DNA from: Cryobacterium breve
Lineage (GTDB): Bacteria > Actinomycetota > Actinomycetes > Actinomycetales > Microbacteriaceae
NCBI RefSeq assembly: GCF_004402375.1
Contig: NZ_SOGJ01000037.1
Location: 33,276-97,275 of the forward strand
Length of the DNA: 64,000 nucleotides
Reading direction: 5' to 3'
Shown: piece after piece, positions 20,076-28,158 of the stretch
Layout of the letters: each line of letters opens with the position of its first letter
Position numbering within the stretch: the first letter of the stretch is position 1
Translations under genes and position numbers: made by a program
Notes under the pieces: generated by a model
The model's input: only the letters and a program-made list of their open reading frames with translations
Told to the model about the DNA's origin: nothing
Databases searched by the model: none

Positions 20076-20114
20076 GTGCGTTCAACGTCACTCAGGAGTG
20101 GACCTGCAGAGCGC

Positions 20115-20150
20115 GGAGCCAACGGAGCCAACGGAGCGCACGGAGCCAAC
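20115..20150. repeat. 9-bp tandem repeat, four copies
   Basis: GGAGCCAAC occurs four times in a row, the third copy reading GGAGCGCAC. Confidence 0.65.
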
Positions 20151-20219
20151 GACGGGCAGGTAAACGTCCGAGAAGAGAGAGAACACGCCGAGCCCAGGCC
20201 GAACGGAAGGGTGCGGGGA

Positions 20220-21176
20220 TCAGCCCTCAGCAATGGCGGCGCGAGCAAGCGCGTCGTAGACGGTGCCAAGGGACTGCCCGGAAGCCTCGATGCACTGGGG
20301 CACCAGGGAGGTCTCGGTCAGGCCGGGCAGGACGTTCGCCTCCAGGAACCACGGCACACCGTCCGGGTCCACGATCAGGTCGATGCGGGATATGTGCCGC
20401 AGCCCGAGCAATGTGTGGATAGCGACCGCGGTCTCGGCCACCAGGTCAGCGACCTGGTCGTGAATCCGAGCGGGCGTGTAGAACAGGGTGTCACCAGCGT
20501 TGTATCGGGCTTCGAAACTGTAGACACCGTCGATGGGCACGATTTCAACCGCGGGGAGGGCCATGGGGCCATTGCCGGTGTCAATCACGCTCACTGCGAG
20601 TTCGGTGCCCTCAATCTTTTCCTCTACGAGGGCGACGTTGGCGTAGGTGTACGCGTCAACCATTGCACGGGGCAGTCCGGCGGCGGTGTCGATGATACTG
20701 ACCCCCTGGGCCGATCCTCCTTCGGCGGGCTTTACCACGAGTGGTGTGGGCAGTGCGGTGAGCAGGTGCTCGAGTACACTCGCGGCACCGAGGTCACGGA
20801 ACGTCTCAGTGGACAGCGCGATCGAGTCCGGAGTCGCGTAGCCGGCACGGCGCACGAGCTCCTTGGCGATGGGCTTGGACCAAGCCAAACGGGCCGGTCC
20901 GCCGCGGGAGCCCACGTGTGGGATCCCCGTGGTCTCGAGGAGGGCAAGGAGTGCCCCGTCCTCGCCGGTTGCACCGTGCACGACGGGCCAGATCACATCG
21001 GGCTTGCGGCGGGTCAGGTCGGCGAGTAGTCCGGCCTGCGGGTCGATCAGGGTGACGGTGTGACCCAGGCTCGTCAGGGCATCCGCGACGCGTCGTCCCG
21101 ATCGCAGCGACACGTCGCGTTCGTGCGAGATCCCACCGGCGAGAACAACGATATCTAGGGGCGAAATATCACTCAT
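20220..21176 (-). CDS. ddl: D-alanine--D-alanine ligase
   Basis: A 318-residue ATP-grasp enzyme that makes the D-Ala-D-Ala dipeptide for peptidoglycan. The N-terminus carries LDIVVLAGGISHERDVSLRS, and the ATP-grasp region has LVVKPAEGGSAQGVS and YTYANVALVEEKIEGTEL. The metal and substrate motifs FYTPARIHDQVADLV, RIDLIVDPDGVPWFLEANVL and PGLTETSLVPQ follow. The frame is open upstream to 21590 on the minus strand, but homology begins at MSDISPLDIVV (21176). It is separated from parB by the centromere region and follows the aminotransferase gene on the same strand. Confidence 0.94.
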   Translation of the reverse strand: MSDISPLDIVVLAGGISHERDVSLRSGRRVADALTSLGHTVTLIDPQAGLLADLTRRKPDVIWPVVHGATGEDGALLALLETTGIPHVGSRGGPARLAWSKPIAKELVRRAGYATPDSIALSTETFRDLGAASVLEHLLTALPTPLVVKPAEGGSAQGVSIIDTAAGLPRAMVDAYTYANVALVEEKIEGTELAVSVIDTGNGPMALPAVEIVPIDGVYSFEARYNAGDTLFYTPARIHDQVADLVAETAVAIHTLLGLRHISRIDLIVDPDGVPWFLEANVLPGLTETSLVPQCIEASGQSLGTVYDALARAAIAEG

Positions 21177-21225
21177 GATCTGGGGTTTTCCTTGCTCTGG
21201 CTGAAAGAGTAACGGGGAATTCGAA

Positions 21226-22545
21226 CTACGAGATGTTCGGCGGAGGGGAATTGAAGCGGTCGTCTTCGCGGAGAGGGTTGAGGGAACCGGTGCCGGCAAA
21301 GGTCTCGAGCAGGTCGAGCTCGTCGCGGAGAACGGTCGCGAGGCGACGAACGCCGAGACGGATGTTCTCCGGCGTCGGGTAGCAGAACGAGAGGCGCATG
21401 TTTCGTCGCCCATCTCCATCAGCGAAGAACGCTGTACCCGGCGTGTACGCCACGAGTTCCTTGACCGCCCGCGGCAGCATGGCCTTCGAGTCGAGCCCCT
21501 CCGGCAGAGTGACCCAGACGTAGAACCCGCCGTTGGGGTTGGTCCAGGTGAGGTCGGGCAGGTACTCGTCAAGGGCATCCAGCAACGCATTCTTGCGCTC
21601 GTGGTAGACGCCGCGGAAAGTGTTGATCTGTCCCTTCCAATCGGCCGTCGCCAGGTACTCGGAAATCACCAGCTGGCTGAACGAGCTGGGCGAGAGCACT
21701 GCGGCCTCATTGGCGAGCACCAGCTTCTCCCGGATGGCGTGCGGGGCTAGTGCCCAGCCCACCCGGAATCCGGGAGCGAGGGTCTTGGAGAACGTGCCGA
21801 GGTAGACGACGCCGTCTTCTTCGACCGAGCGCATCGCCTCCGGCGCCGGCTGGTCGAAGTACAGCAGACCGTAGGGATTGTCTTCCAGCACGAGGATGTC
21901 GTTGGTCCGGGCGATCTCGAGGACCTCGAGTCGGCGGGCCCAGCTGAGCGTCACCCCCGCGGGGTTGTGGAAGTTGGGGATCGTGTACAGGAACTTGATG
22001 GTCCTGCCGGCGTTCTTCAGGCGCTTGATGTGCTGACGGAGCGCCTCGGGGATTATCCCTTGCTCATCCATGGGTACGTGGTCCACCTCGGCCTGGTAGG
22101 ACTTGAAGATGACCATGGCGGTGACGTAGCTGGGGCCCTCCGATAGCACGACGTCTCCCGGGTCGAGAAAGAGCTTGCTGACCAGTTCGAGCGCGTGCTG
22201 AGAACCGGTCGTCACAACCACATCGTCGGCGTGGGCGCGGATGCCTTCCAGCGCCATGACCTCGAGGATCTGCTCCCGCAGAACGGGGACGCCTTGACCT
22301 GAGCCGTATTGCAGGGCCACGGGCCCCTGCTGGCGCATGACCCGGTCCATGGCGCTGACGACGAGGTCGGGCGGCAGGGCGGCCACGAAGGGCATGCCGC
22401 CGGCCAGAGAGACGACCTCGGGACGGGACGCCACCGCGAAGAGGGCCCTGACCTCGGAGGCGCGCAACCCCGCGGCTCGCTCGGCGTAGTGGTGGTACCA
22501 CGGGTCGAGGTTGTTCCCGGTCTGGGGGGAGCGCTGTGCGGTCAC
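21226..22545 (-). CDS. PLP-dependent aminotransferase, class I/II (2-aminoadipate/MocR-like fold, no HTH)
   Basis: A 439-residue fold-type I aminotransferase. Visible motifs are VSLAGGMPF near the N-terminus, VTTGSQHALELVSKLF and FLYTIPNFHNPAGVTLS, with VLEDNPYGLLYFDQ following. The PLP lysine lies in TFSKTLAPGFRVGW. It resembles LysN/2-aminoadipate or valine-pyruvate-like transaminases, and the substrate cannot be told from sequence. There is no GntR DNA-binding domain, so it is not a MocR regulator. I chose the GTG at 22545 (VTAQRSPQTGNN), with GGAAG just upstream; an in-frame start at 22608 is possible. It lies between trxA and ddl. Confidence 0.87.
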   Translation of the reverse strand: MTAQRSPQTGNNLDPWYHHYAERAAGLRASEVRALFAVASRPEVVSLAGGMPFVAALPPDLVVSAMDRVMRQQGPVALQYGSGQGVPVLREQILEVMALEGIRAHADDVVVTTGSQHALELVSKLFLDPGDVVLSEGPSYVTAMVIFKSYQAEVDHVPMDEQGIIPEALRQHIKRLKNAGRTIKFLYTIPNFHNPAGVTLSWARRLEVLEIARTNDILVLEDNPYGLLYFDQPAPEAMRSVEEDGVVYLGTFSKTLAPGFRVGWALAPHAIREKLVLANEAAVLSPSSFSQLVISEYLATADWKGQINTFRGVYHERKNALLDALDEYLPDLTWTNPNGGFYVWVTLPEGLDSKAMLPRAVKELVAYTPGTAFFADGDGRRNMRLSFCYPTPENIRLGVRRLATVLRDELDLLETFAGTGSLNPLREDDRFNSPPPNIS

Positions 22546-22603
22546 GTCACTTCCGATCTGGTGAGGCTCCAATCGTATGGGGTTGACAGCATCCGGCCCG
22601 AAT

Positions 22604-22637
22604 CCCAAAAAACCCGTCCGGCGAGTGCCGGACGGGT
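22604..22637 (-). terminator. Terminator downstream of trxA
   Basis: An 11-bp perfect stem (ACCCGTCCGGC and its complement) with loop GAGT is followed on the minus strand by a TTTTTT run. Confidence 0.9.
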
Positions 22638-22663
22638 CAGGGCCTCAGTGGAGGCAGAGCGGA

Positions 22664-22987
22664 CTAGGCGAGGTAGGCGGCAAGATCCTTTTCGAGCGCA
22701 ACCTTGGGCTTGGCGCCGATGACGGTCTTGACGACCTCACCCTTCTGGAACACCTTCATCGCAGGGATGGACGTGATCTGGTACTTTGCGGCCAGCGCCG
22801 GGAAGTCGTCGACGTTCAACTTGACGATGTCGAGCTTGTCAGCGTTTTCGGTGGCGATCTGGTCCAGGATCGGGCTGACTGCGCGACACGGGCCACACCA
22901 CTCCGCCCAGAAGTCCACCAGAACGGTCTTCTCGTTGTTGATGACTTCCTGATCGAAGGTGGCGTCGGTGACAGCGCGTGCAGACAT
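22664..22987 (-). CDS. trxA: Thioredoxin
   Basis: A 107-residue cytoplasmic thioredoxin. The redox centre WCGPC is at residues 30-34 in LVDFWAEWCGPCRAVSP, and the cis-proline loop is ITSIPAMKVFQKGE. The length is standard, with no export signal. It follows trxB by 43 nt on the same strand, so reductase and thioredoxin are probably made together. The hairpin at 22604-22637 ends the transcript. Confidence 0.97.
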   Translation of the reverse strand: MSARAVTDATFDQEVINNEKTVLVDFWAEWCGPCRAVSPILDQIATENADKLDIVKLNVDDFPALAAKYQITSIPAMKVFQKGEVVKTVIGAKPKVALEKDLAAYLA

Positions 22988-23030
22988 GTGATTACTCCTT
23001 GGTTGAGGGATATGCGAGTTCGGAAGGGAT

Positions 23031-23993
23031 TTACGCGAGTGCGGGTTCGCCGGCGCTGGCCAGGAGTGCCTCCGGCAGCGAGGCCAGGTAGTGCTCCGCG
23101 TCGAGGGCGGCCACGGTTCCGGATGCTGCGGCGGTCACGGCCTGGCGATAGGTCGGGTCGATCACGTCTCCGGCGGCGAAAACGCCGGTCTGGCTGGTCT
23201 TCGAGCTGCGTCCCGCGACGGCGATGGTGCCCTCGGGGGTCAGGTCGAGCTGGTTGTGCACGAGGTGCGTGCGTGGGTCGTTGCCGATGGCCACGAAAAT
23301 GCCGCCGAGGGGGAGCGACGTCTCGGCACCGGTGACGGTGTGGCGGAGGACCAGGCCGTCGACGGCATCCGTGCCGGTGATGCCGACAACCTCGGAATTC
23401 CAGACGAATTCGATCTTCGGATTGGCGAAGGCGCGTTCCTGCATGATCTTGGAGGCCCGCAGGGAGTCCTTGCGGTGCACAACGTAGACCTTGCTCGCGA
23501 AGCGGGTGAGGAAGGTCGCCTCCTCCATGGCGGAGTCGCCGCCGCCGATCACGGCAATGGTCTTCTCCTTGAAGAAGAAGCCGTCGCAGGTGGCACACCA
23601 GGACACGCCACGGCCAGACAGGCGTTCTTCATCCTCGAGTCCGAGCTTGCGGTAGGCGGAACCGGTAGCGAAGATCACGGCAAGGGCCTCGTGCGTCTCG
23701 CCGTTGCCGAGGGTGACGGTCTTCGTGTCGCCGGTGAGGTCGAGCTCGGTGACGTCGTCGTAGAGCACCTCGGTGCCGAAACGTTCGGCCTGCTCCTGCA
23801 TCTTGGCCATCAATTCGGGGCCCTGGATGCCTTCGGCGAAGCCCGGGTAGTTCTCCACCTCTGTCGTGTTCATCAATTCGCCGCCGGCTTCGACCGAACT
23901 GGCGATCAGAAGCGGCTTCAGATTCGCGCGGGCGGCGTAGATCGCCGCCGTGAAACCGGCCGGTCCGGAGCCGATGATGATGATCTGACGCAC
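23031..23993 (-). CDS. trxB: Thioredoxin reductase (NADPH)
   Basis: A 320-residue FAD-dependent flavoenzyme that reduces thioredoxin with NADPH. The FAD motif GSGPAG is at residues 8-13, the redox pair C133-A-T-C136 lies in GVSWCATCDGFFF, and the NADPH-binding GGGDSAMEEA follows at about 150-159. The C-terminal FAD motif is SQTGVFAAGDVIDPTYRQ. The start is GTG. It is the first gene of the trxB-trxA unit and lies 130 bp downstream of murJ on the same strand. Confidence 0.97.
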   Translation of the reverse strand: MRQIIIIGSGPAGFTAAIYAARANLKPLLIASSVEAGGELMNTTEVENYPGFAEGIQGPELMAKMQEQAERFGTEVLYDDVTELDLTGDTKTVTLGNGETHEALAVIFATGSAYRKLGLEDEERLSGRGVSWCATCDGFFFKEKTIAVIGGGDSAMEEATFLTRFASKVYVVHRKDSLRASKIMQERAFANPKIEFVWNSEVVGITGTDAVDGLVLRHTVTGAETSLPLGGIFVAIGNDPRTHLVHNQLDLTPEGTIAVAGRSSKTSQTGVFAAGDVIDPTYRQAVTAAASGTVAALDAEHYLASLPEALLASAGEPALA

Positions 23994-24123
23994 GCGTAGA
24001 CTCCTTCAAGTTGTTGGGGGAAGCGATCTCGATTACCTCGCTGCCGGATACAACACATCCTAATCGGATGCTATTCCGAGCCTCCTGAGGGCAAGGCAGA
24101 CGGGCAGCAGGACGGACTGCCGG

Positions 24124-25743
24124 TCAGCGGCGACGGATGCGGTCGACCAACGGGTCGATGAAGCCGCGCAGCTCACTGGTACGCATGAGCAGCAGCAGGC
24201 CGAAGTAGACGGCCGACATGACCAGTCCGATGACGATCATGGACAGAACGGCCGGGAGCTTGCCGGACAGGGCGAATCCGGCCTCCTGGGCGCCGCCGAG
24301 CAGGAGCAGGAGCAGGAGGCCGGCCAGGATTGCGGGCACAGCCGCCACCGAGTACTTGACGAGGCTGCGCAGGATGCGTCGTCCATCGATACCGTCCAGG
24401 CGCCCTCGGAGCAGCCACGCGGCCAGCAGGGCTTGGGCGATGCCGGAGATGGAGACCGTGAGGGCAACGCCGGCGGCGATCCAGGCGCTGGGCAGGAGAG
24501 CACAGGCGAGCACTCCGACGACGACCAGGGTCACCTGGAACAGGGTGAAGAAGAAGGGCGTTCGGGTGTCTCCCAGAGCGTAGAAAGTGCGCTGCACGAC
24601 GAACAACACGCAGAACGCGACAAGACCGAGCACGTAGGCGATGATGACGTTGCCGATGCTTTGCACCTGGTCGAAGGGGGAGACGAAGACCCGGGCGAAC
24701 GGGTAGGCGCAGACGGCGATGACGGCGGAGGCGAGCATGATGATCAGGGTGGTGCCGCGGATGGCGGAGGAGGCATCCGTTCTCACCAAGGCCAACTTGC
24801 CCACTGAGGCGTGCTCGCTCATCCGCGTGAAGTAGGCGGTGGCGACCGAGACGGTGATCACCGAGTGCGGGAGCATGAAGATGAGCCAGGCGGTGTTGAG
24901 CGCGGCGACCGAGGCGTCGGAGTCACCGGCGAGCGTGACGACGTTGGTCTCGACGATTCCGGCCAGGGTGGTCAGCAGCAGCATGCCAAAGGTCCAGCTC
25001 GCCATACGACCTGCCACGCCGAGCCCGACGCCGCGGAATCGGAAATCGGGGCGGAAGCGCAGGCCGATGCGGTGCCAGAAATAGAACAGCACGACTGCCT
25101 GCAGCACGACCCCGAGCGTGGCACTCCCGGCCAGCACCGCGATCATGGCGGGCGTGAAATCGGTAGCCAGCCGGTCACCGTTGGGGTCTGCCCCGTAGAG
25201 CGCCGAAAAGACGACCAGGCCGGCGATCGCCACGACGTTGTTGAGTACGGGCACCCAGGTGAACGGGCCGAAGGACTTGCGGGCGTTGAGCACCTCGCCC
25301 AGAACCGTGTACAGCCCGTAGAAGAAGATCTGCGGCAGGCACCAGAAGGCGAATGCCGTGGCGAGGGCCAGCGATTCCGGCTTCATGTTCGCCCCGTAGA
25401 GGAGGGTCAGAACGGGCGCCAGAACGGTGGCCGCGATGGCCGTCGCGGCGAGGATGACCAGGGCCAGCGTGAGCAGCTTGTTGATATAGGCCGTACCGCC
25501 GTCGTCGTGCAGGCTGGCGCGCACGATCTGTGGAACCAGGACGGCCGTCAGCACCCCGCCGGCCACGATGACATAGATCGTGTTCGGAAGTTGGTTGGCC
25601 ACGGCGAAGGCGTTGGTGCTCTGGCCGACCTGGCCGATCACCCCGGCCAGAACGATCAGCTTCACGAAGCCGAGGATGCGCGAAACGATCGTTCCGGAGG
25701 CGAGGAATGCGCTCGCCCGGCCGATGCTGTCGGTCTTAGCCAC
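24124..25743 (-). CDS. murJ: Lipid II flippase MurJ
   Basis: A 539-residue integral membrane protein of the MATE-like MurJ/MviN family that flips lipid II across the membrane for peptidoglycan synthesis. About 14 hydrophobic segments can be counted. The N-terminal SRILGFVKLIVLAGVIG motif holds the conserved arginine region, and FWCLPQIFFYGLYTVLGEVLNARKSFGPF is typical for the family. The GTG start overlaps the DUF6049 gene by 8 bp, the arrangement also seen in mycobacteria. There is no C-terminal pseudokinase extension of the mycobacterial MviN kind. Confidence 0.93.
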   Translation of the reverse strand: MAKTDSIGRASAFLASGTIVSRILGFVKLIVLAGVIGQVGQSTNAFAVANQLPNTIYVIVAGGVLTAVLVPQIVRASLHDDGGTAYINKLLTLALVILAATAIAATVLAPVLTLLYGANMKPESLALATAFAFWCLPQIFFYGLYTVLGEVLNARKSFGPFTWVPVLNNVVAIAGLVVFSALYGADPNGDRLATDFTPAMIAVLAGSATLGVVLQAVVLFYFWHRIGLRFRPDFRFRGVGLGVAGRMASWTFGMLLLTTLAGIVETNVVTLAGDSDASVAALNTAWLIFMLPHSVITVSVATAYFTRMSEHASVGKLALVRTDASSAIRGTTLIIMLASAVIAVCAYPFARVFVSPFDQVQSIGNVIIAYVLGLVAFCVLFVVQRTFYALGDTRTPFFFTLFQVTLVVVGVLACALLPSAWIAAGVALTVSISGIAQALLAAWLLRGRLDGIDGRRILRSLVKYSVAAVPAILAGLLLLLLLGGAQEAGFALSGKLPAVLSMIVIGLVMSAVYFGLLLLMRTSELRGFIDPLVDRIRRR

Positions 25744-28078
25744 GGGGCTCCATCGGTGATCGGGGGGCGGACGACTCGGCGTCTGCGGGCTCAGAGCCAG
25801 TCGGTCCGGCGTCAGACGGCTCAGGGTCGATTTGCTCGGGATCAGCCCGTTCCCGGCGTCGCCGCAGAATGTTGCGCCACACGCCGAAGCCGAAAAACAA
25901 CACCACGAATGCCGCGAAAAGCAGGGCTCCGAGGCCTTCCCAGTCTGCGCGCACGTTGATCGGGATCAGGGATGGTTCCTGGATGACCGATCCCGTCGGG
26001 GTGAGCAGGGTCACGCGCAGGGTGACGGCACCGTTGCCCACGGCGGCCGTCACCGGAATGGTCACGGTGCGCGCGGACTGCGCTTCAATAGTGGACTCGA
26101 CGGCGTCGCCGACCAGCAGGCGTCCGTTCGACGGAACAACCTGCACCATGACGGTCACGGCCTGGTCGAGGGCGTTGTCCAGCGTCACCGGTATGTCCAC
26201 CTGGCTGCCTACCACGTTGATCGGTCCCTTGGTCGCGACCGTGATGGAGTCCAGGAGCTTAGAGGATGCCGCGAGACTGTTGCCGACGGCGTTCGACCAG
26301 CTTTTATCCTGCGCGGCCCAGGAGTTGGACAGGAGGGCCATCAGGTCAAGGCGCTGGGTTCCCGTGACGAGCCCGGGGCTGGACAACGCTGCAGAGAAGG
26401 CGAGAACGTCGGACTCGCGCTCGAGGAGTCGGGTGGCCTGGTCGACACGGTCGGCAGGTTCGGACAGGCTGTCGAAGGTGACCTCGTCGGCGGGGGCGGA
26501 TGCCCGCACCTCCGGCAGGCTGGACGGCGCGTACCAGAGAAGGGTGGACAGGGCGTCGATGGTCTGGCCCAGTCGACTGGCGTTCGGCGGCCAGCCGCGA
26601 TCGAAGGTGGCCAGGAGGGTGCGGGCCGTTCCCGGCCGCTCTGCCGACACCACCGCCAGCTGCGAGCTGACCTCCGCCATGGCCTCGCGCCACGCGTCAT
26701 CCGATGTCGCCATTGCGGCGGCGCGCAGGGCGTCGGCGATGTCGTCGTCGATGACCAGACCCTGGCCGTTTCCGGCGCCGAGATCGACGGCGGAGTTGGG
26801 AGTGAAATCGCTGGCGGCCCCGGAGGTGTTCGCGCCACCCAGGATCGTAGTGCTGAGGCCGCTGGCCGTGAACACGTCCAGGTCGTTCGCGGCGACGTCA
26901 CCCTCGGCGGGCCAGCCGATATCCGTAGCGCTATATTCCCAGGCGAGTAACTCTTCCATCGTCGGCGGTGTGTTGTTGCTCGGCGTCGCGGGTTCGTCCG
27001 TCGGTGTCGGCGTCTCGACGACTGTGGGCGCGTCCGTGGGCGCCCCACTGGGATCGGAGGTATCGGTCGGCGCTGGGTTCTGGTCCGTTGCGGCGAAGAG
27101 GGCGGGGTCGATGGCCTGGTCGAATGAGGAGGGTGCAAGAAGAGTGATGGCGCCGGACTGGGCCTGAAGGGACAGGTCCGCATCTGCATAGCTGAGCGGG
27201 AATATGTCGTTCGGGGCCTGGTCGAGCCGGTCCAGCCACTCGACAGCGCTAGCCGGCGCCGCGGATCCGAGGATTCGGATGGAAACAATGATCTGAGGGT
27301 CGATTGCGATGGTGACGGGTTTCCCGGCGACGCCGTCAAGCTGGCGGCTGAGCACACCGGAAGGGGAGGTGTAGGTCTCGAGCGCCTTGCCGGTGATCAG
27401 ACCCGTCGACTGGGTCGGAACGGTGATGGGCATGATCACGGCCAGGTTGGCCGGGGTGACCTCCTCATTCGAATACCAGACGAAGGTACCGCGGCCCTCG
27501 GCGCGCACGGTGTCACCGGCGGTGAGGGTGGCCGCAATCCCACGGGCGCCCCAGGCGTTGCCACTGGTAAGCCCCACGGAATCAGCAGGCACGGTCAGCG
27601 TGAAGATCTCGGTGCTGTCCGGCTGAATGGATGCCGTCAGAGGCTGGGTCAGCATCAGATCGCCGGATTTGCCCGACTTCTCCGGGCTCAACCAGGAGTT
27701 GAGCGCGGTGCGGCTGATCAGAGCACGCTCCGCGAGGTAGAGGTCTATCGTTCCCGGGGCGATGGTATCGGACGTCGCGTTGTCAATCGTGACGGTGACC
27801 GTGAGGTCCTGGTCGGCCCGGAGCGGTTCCATCGTGGTGTGTGCCACCGTGATGCTCACCTCGTTGGCCGACGCTGCTGCGGCGACCTGCACGGTTTGCG
27901 AGGCCTGCGCAGCCGTGGCGACCGTCGCGGCAGACGCGGGCAAGACGATTGCGAGCGGGACCACCCCCGCAAGCAGGGCGGCCAGAACGGCGCGCAGTGG
28001 CATCCTGGGCGGCCGTCGGAGGCCCCGAATCGATCCGGGGAGCGCGGGCCGATGCTGAGGAACAGACACGGCCACCAT
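25736..28078 (-). CDS. DUF6049 family secreted, membrane-anchored protein
   Basis: A 780-residue surface protein of the family found upstream of murJ in Actinobacteria (mycobacterial relative Rv3909). It has a signal peptide (about 1-50, basic RRPPRMPLRAVLAALLAGVVPLAI then PASAAT), a very long extracytoplasmic region, and one C-terminal membrane helix (LLFAAFVVLFFGFGVWRNIL, about 729-748), followed by an Arg-rich and then Pro/Ser-rich cytoplasmic tail. A Thr/Pro-rich linker near 345-385 (TDAPTVVETPTPTDEPA) may be O-glycosylated. The function is unknown. Coupling to murJ suggests a cell-envelope role. Confidence 0.85.
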   Translation of the reverse strand: MVAVSVPQHRPALPGSIRGLRRPPRMPLRAVLAALLAGVVPLAIVLPASAATVATAAQASQTVQVAAAASANEVSITVAHTTMEPLRADQDLTVTVTIDNATSDTIAPGTIDLYLAERALISRTALNSWLSPEKSGKSGDLMLTQPLTASIQPDSTEIFTLTVPADSVGLTSGNAWGARGIAATLTAGDTVRAEGRGTFVWYSNEEVTPANLAVIMPITVPTQSTGLITGKALETYTSPSGVLSRQLDGVAGKPVTIAIDPQIIVSIRILGSAAPASAVEWLDRLDQAPNDIFPLSYADADLSLQAQSGAITLLAPSSFDQAIDPALFAATDQNPAPTDTSDPSGAPTDAPTVVETPTPTDEPATPSNNTPPTMEELLAWEYSATDIGWPAEGDVAANDLDVFTASGLSTTILGGANTSGAASDFTPNSAVDLGAGNGQGLVIDDDIADALRAAAMATSDDAWREAMAEVSSQLAVVSAERPGTARTLLATFDRGWPPNASRLGQTIDALSTLLWYAPSSLPEVRASAPADEVTFDSLSEPADRVDQATRLLERESDVLAFSAALSSPGLVTGTQRLDLMALLSNSWAAQDKSWSNAVGNSLAASSKLLDSITVATKGPINVVGSQVDIPVTLDNALDQAVTVMVQVVPSNGRLLVGDAVESTIEAQSARTVTIPVTAAVGNGAVTLRVTLLTPTGSVIQEPSLIPINVRADWEGLGALLFAAFVVLFFGFGVWRNILRRRRERADPEQIDPEPSDAGPTGSEPADAESSAPRSPMEPRG

Positions 28079-28158
28079 GTAGGGGATTCTACGGCGTACG
28101 CGGGTGGGATGACGCTGCGCCGGGCGGTCGGCGCCCCGCGAGCAACTAATATGGGGGC

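Larger units (their letters stand above)
17865..20219. other. 2.36 kb gene-free centromere region with four parS sites
   Basis: No reading frame here looks like a gene: frames of 100-135 codons are Arg/Ser/Gly-rich, overlap on both strands and lack ribosome-binding sites. The region carries four parS sites (18192, 19187, 19469, 20060), a 14-bp tandem repeat (19813-19882) and a 9-bp repeat (20115-20150). By eye it is somewhat less GC-rich than the genes around it. The likely role is a centromere for ParB loading. Short unknown RNAs cannot be excluded. Confidence 0.7.

Noticed and set aside
20031..21029. 332-codon plus-strand frame
   Set aside because: Antisense to ddl for most of its length; shadow frame.
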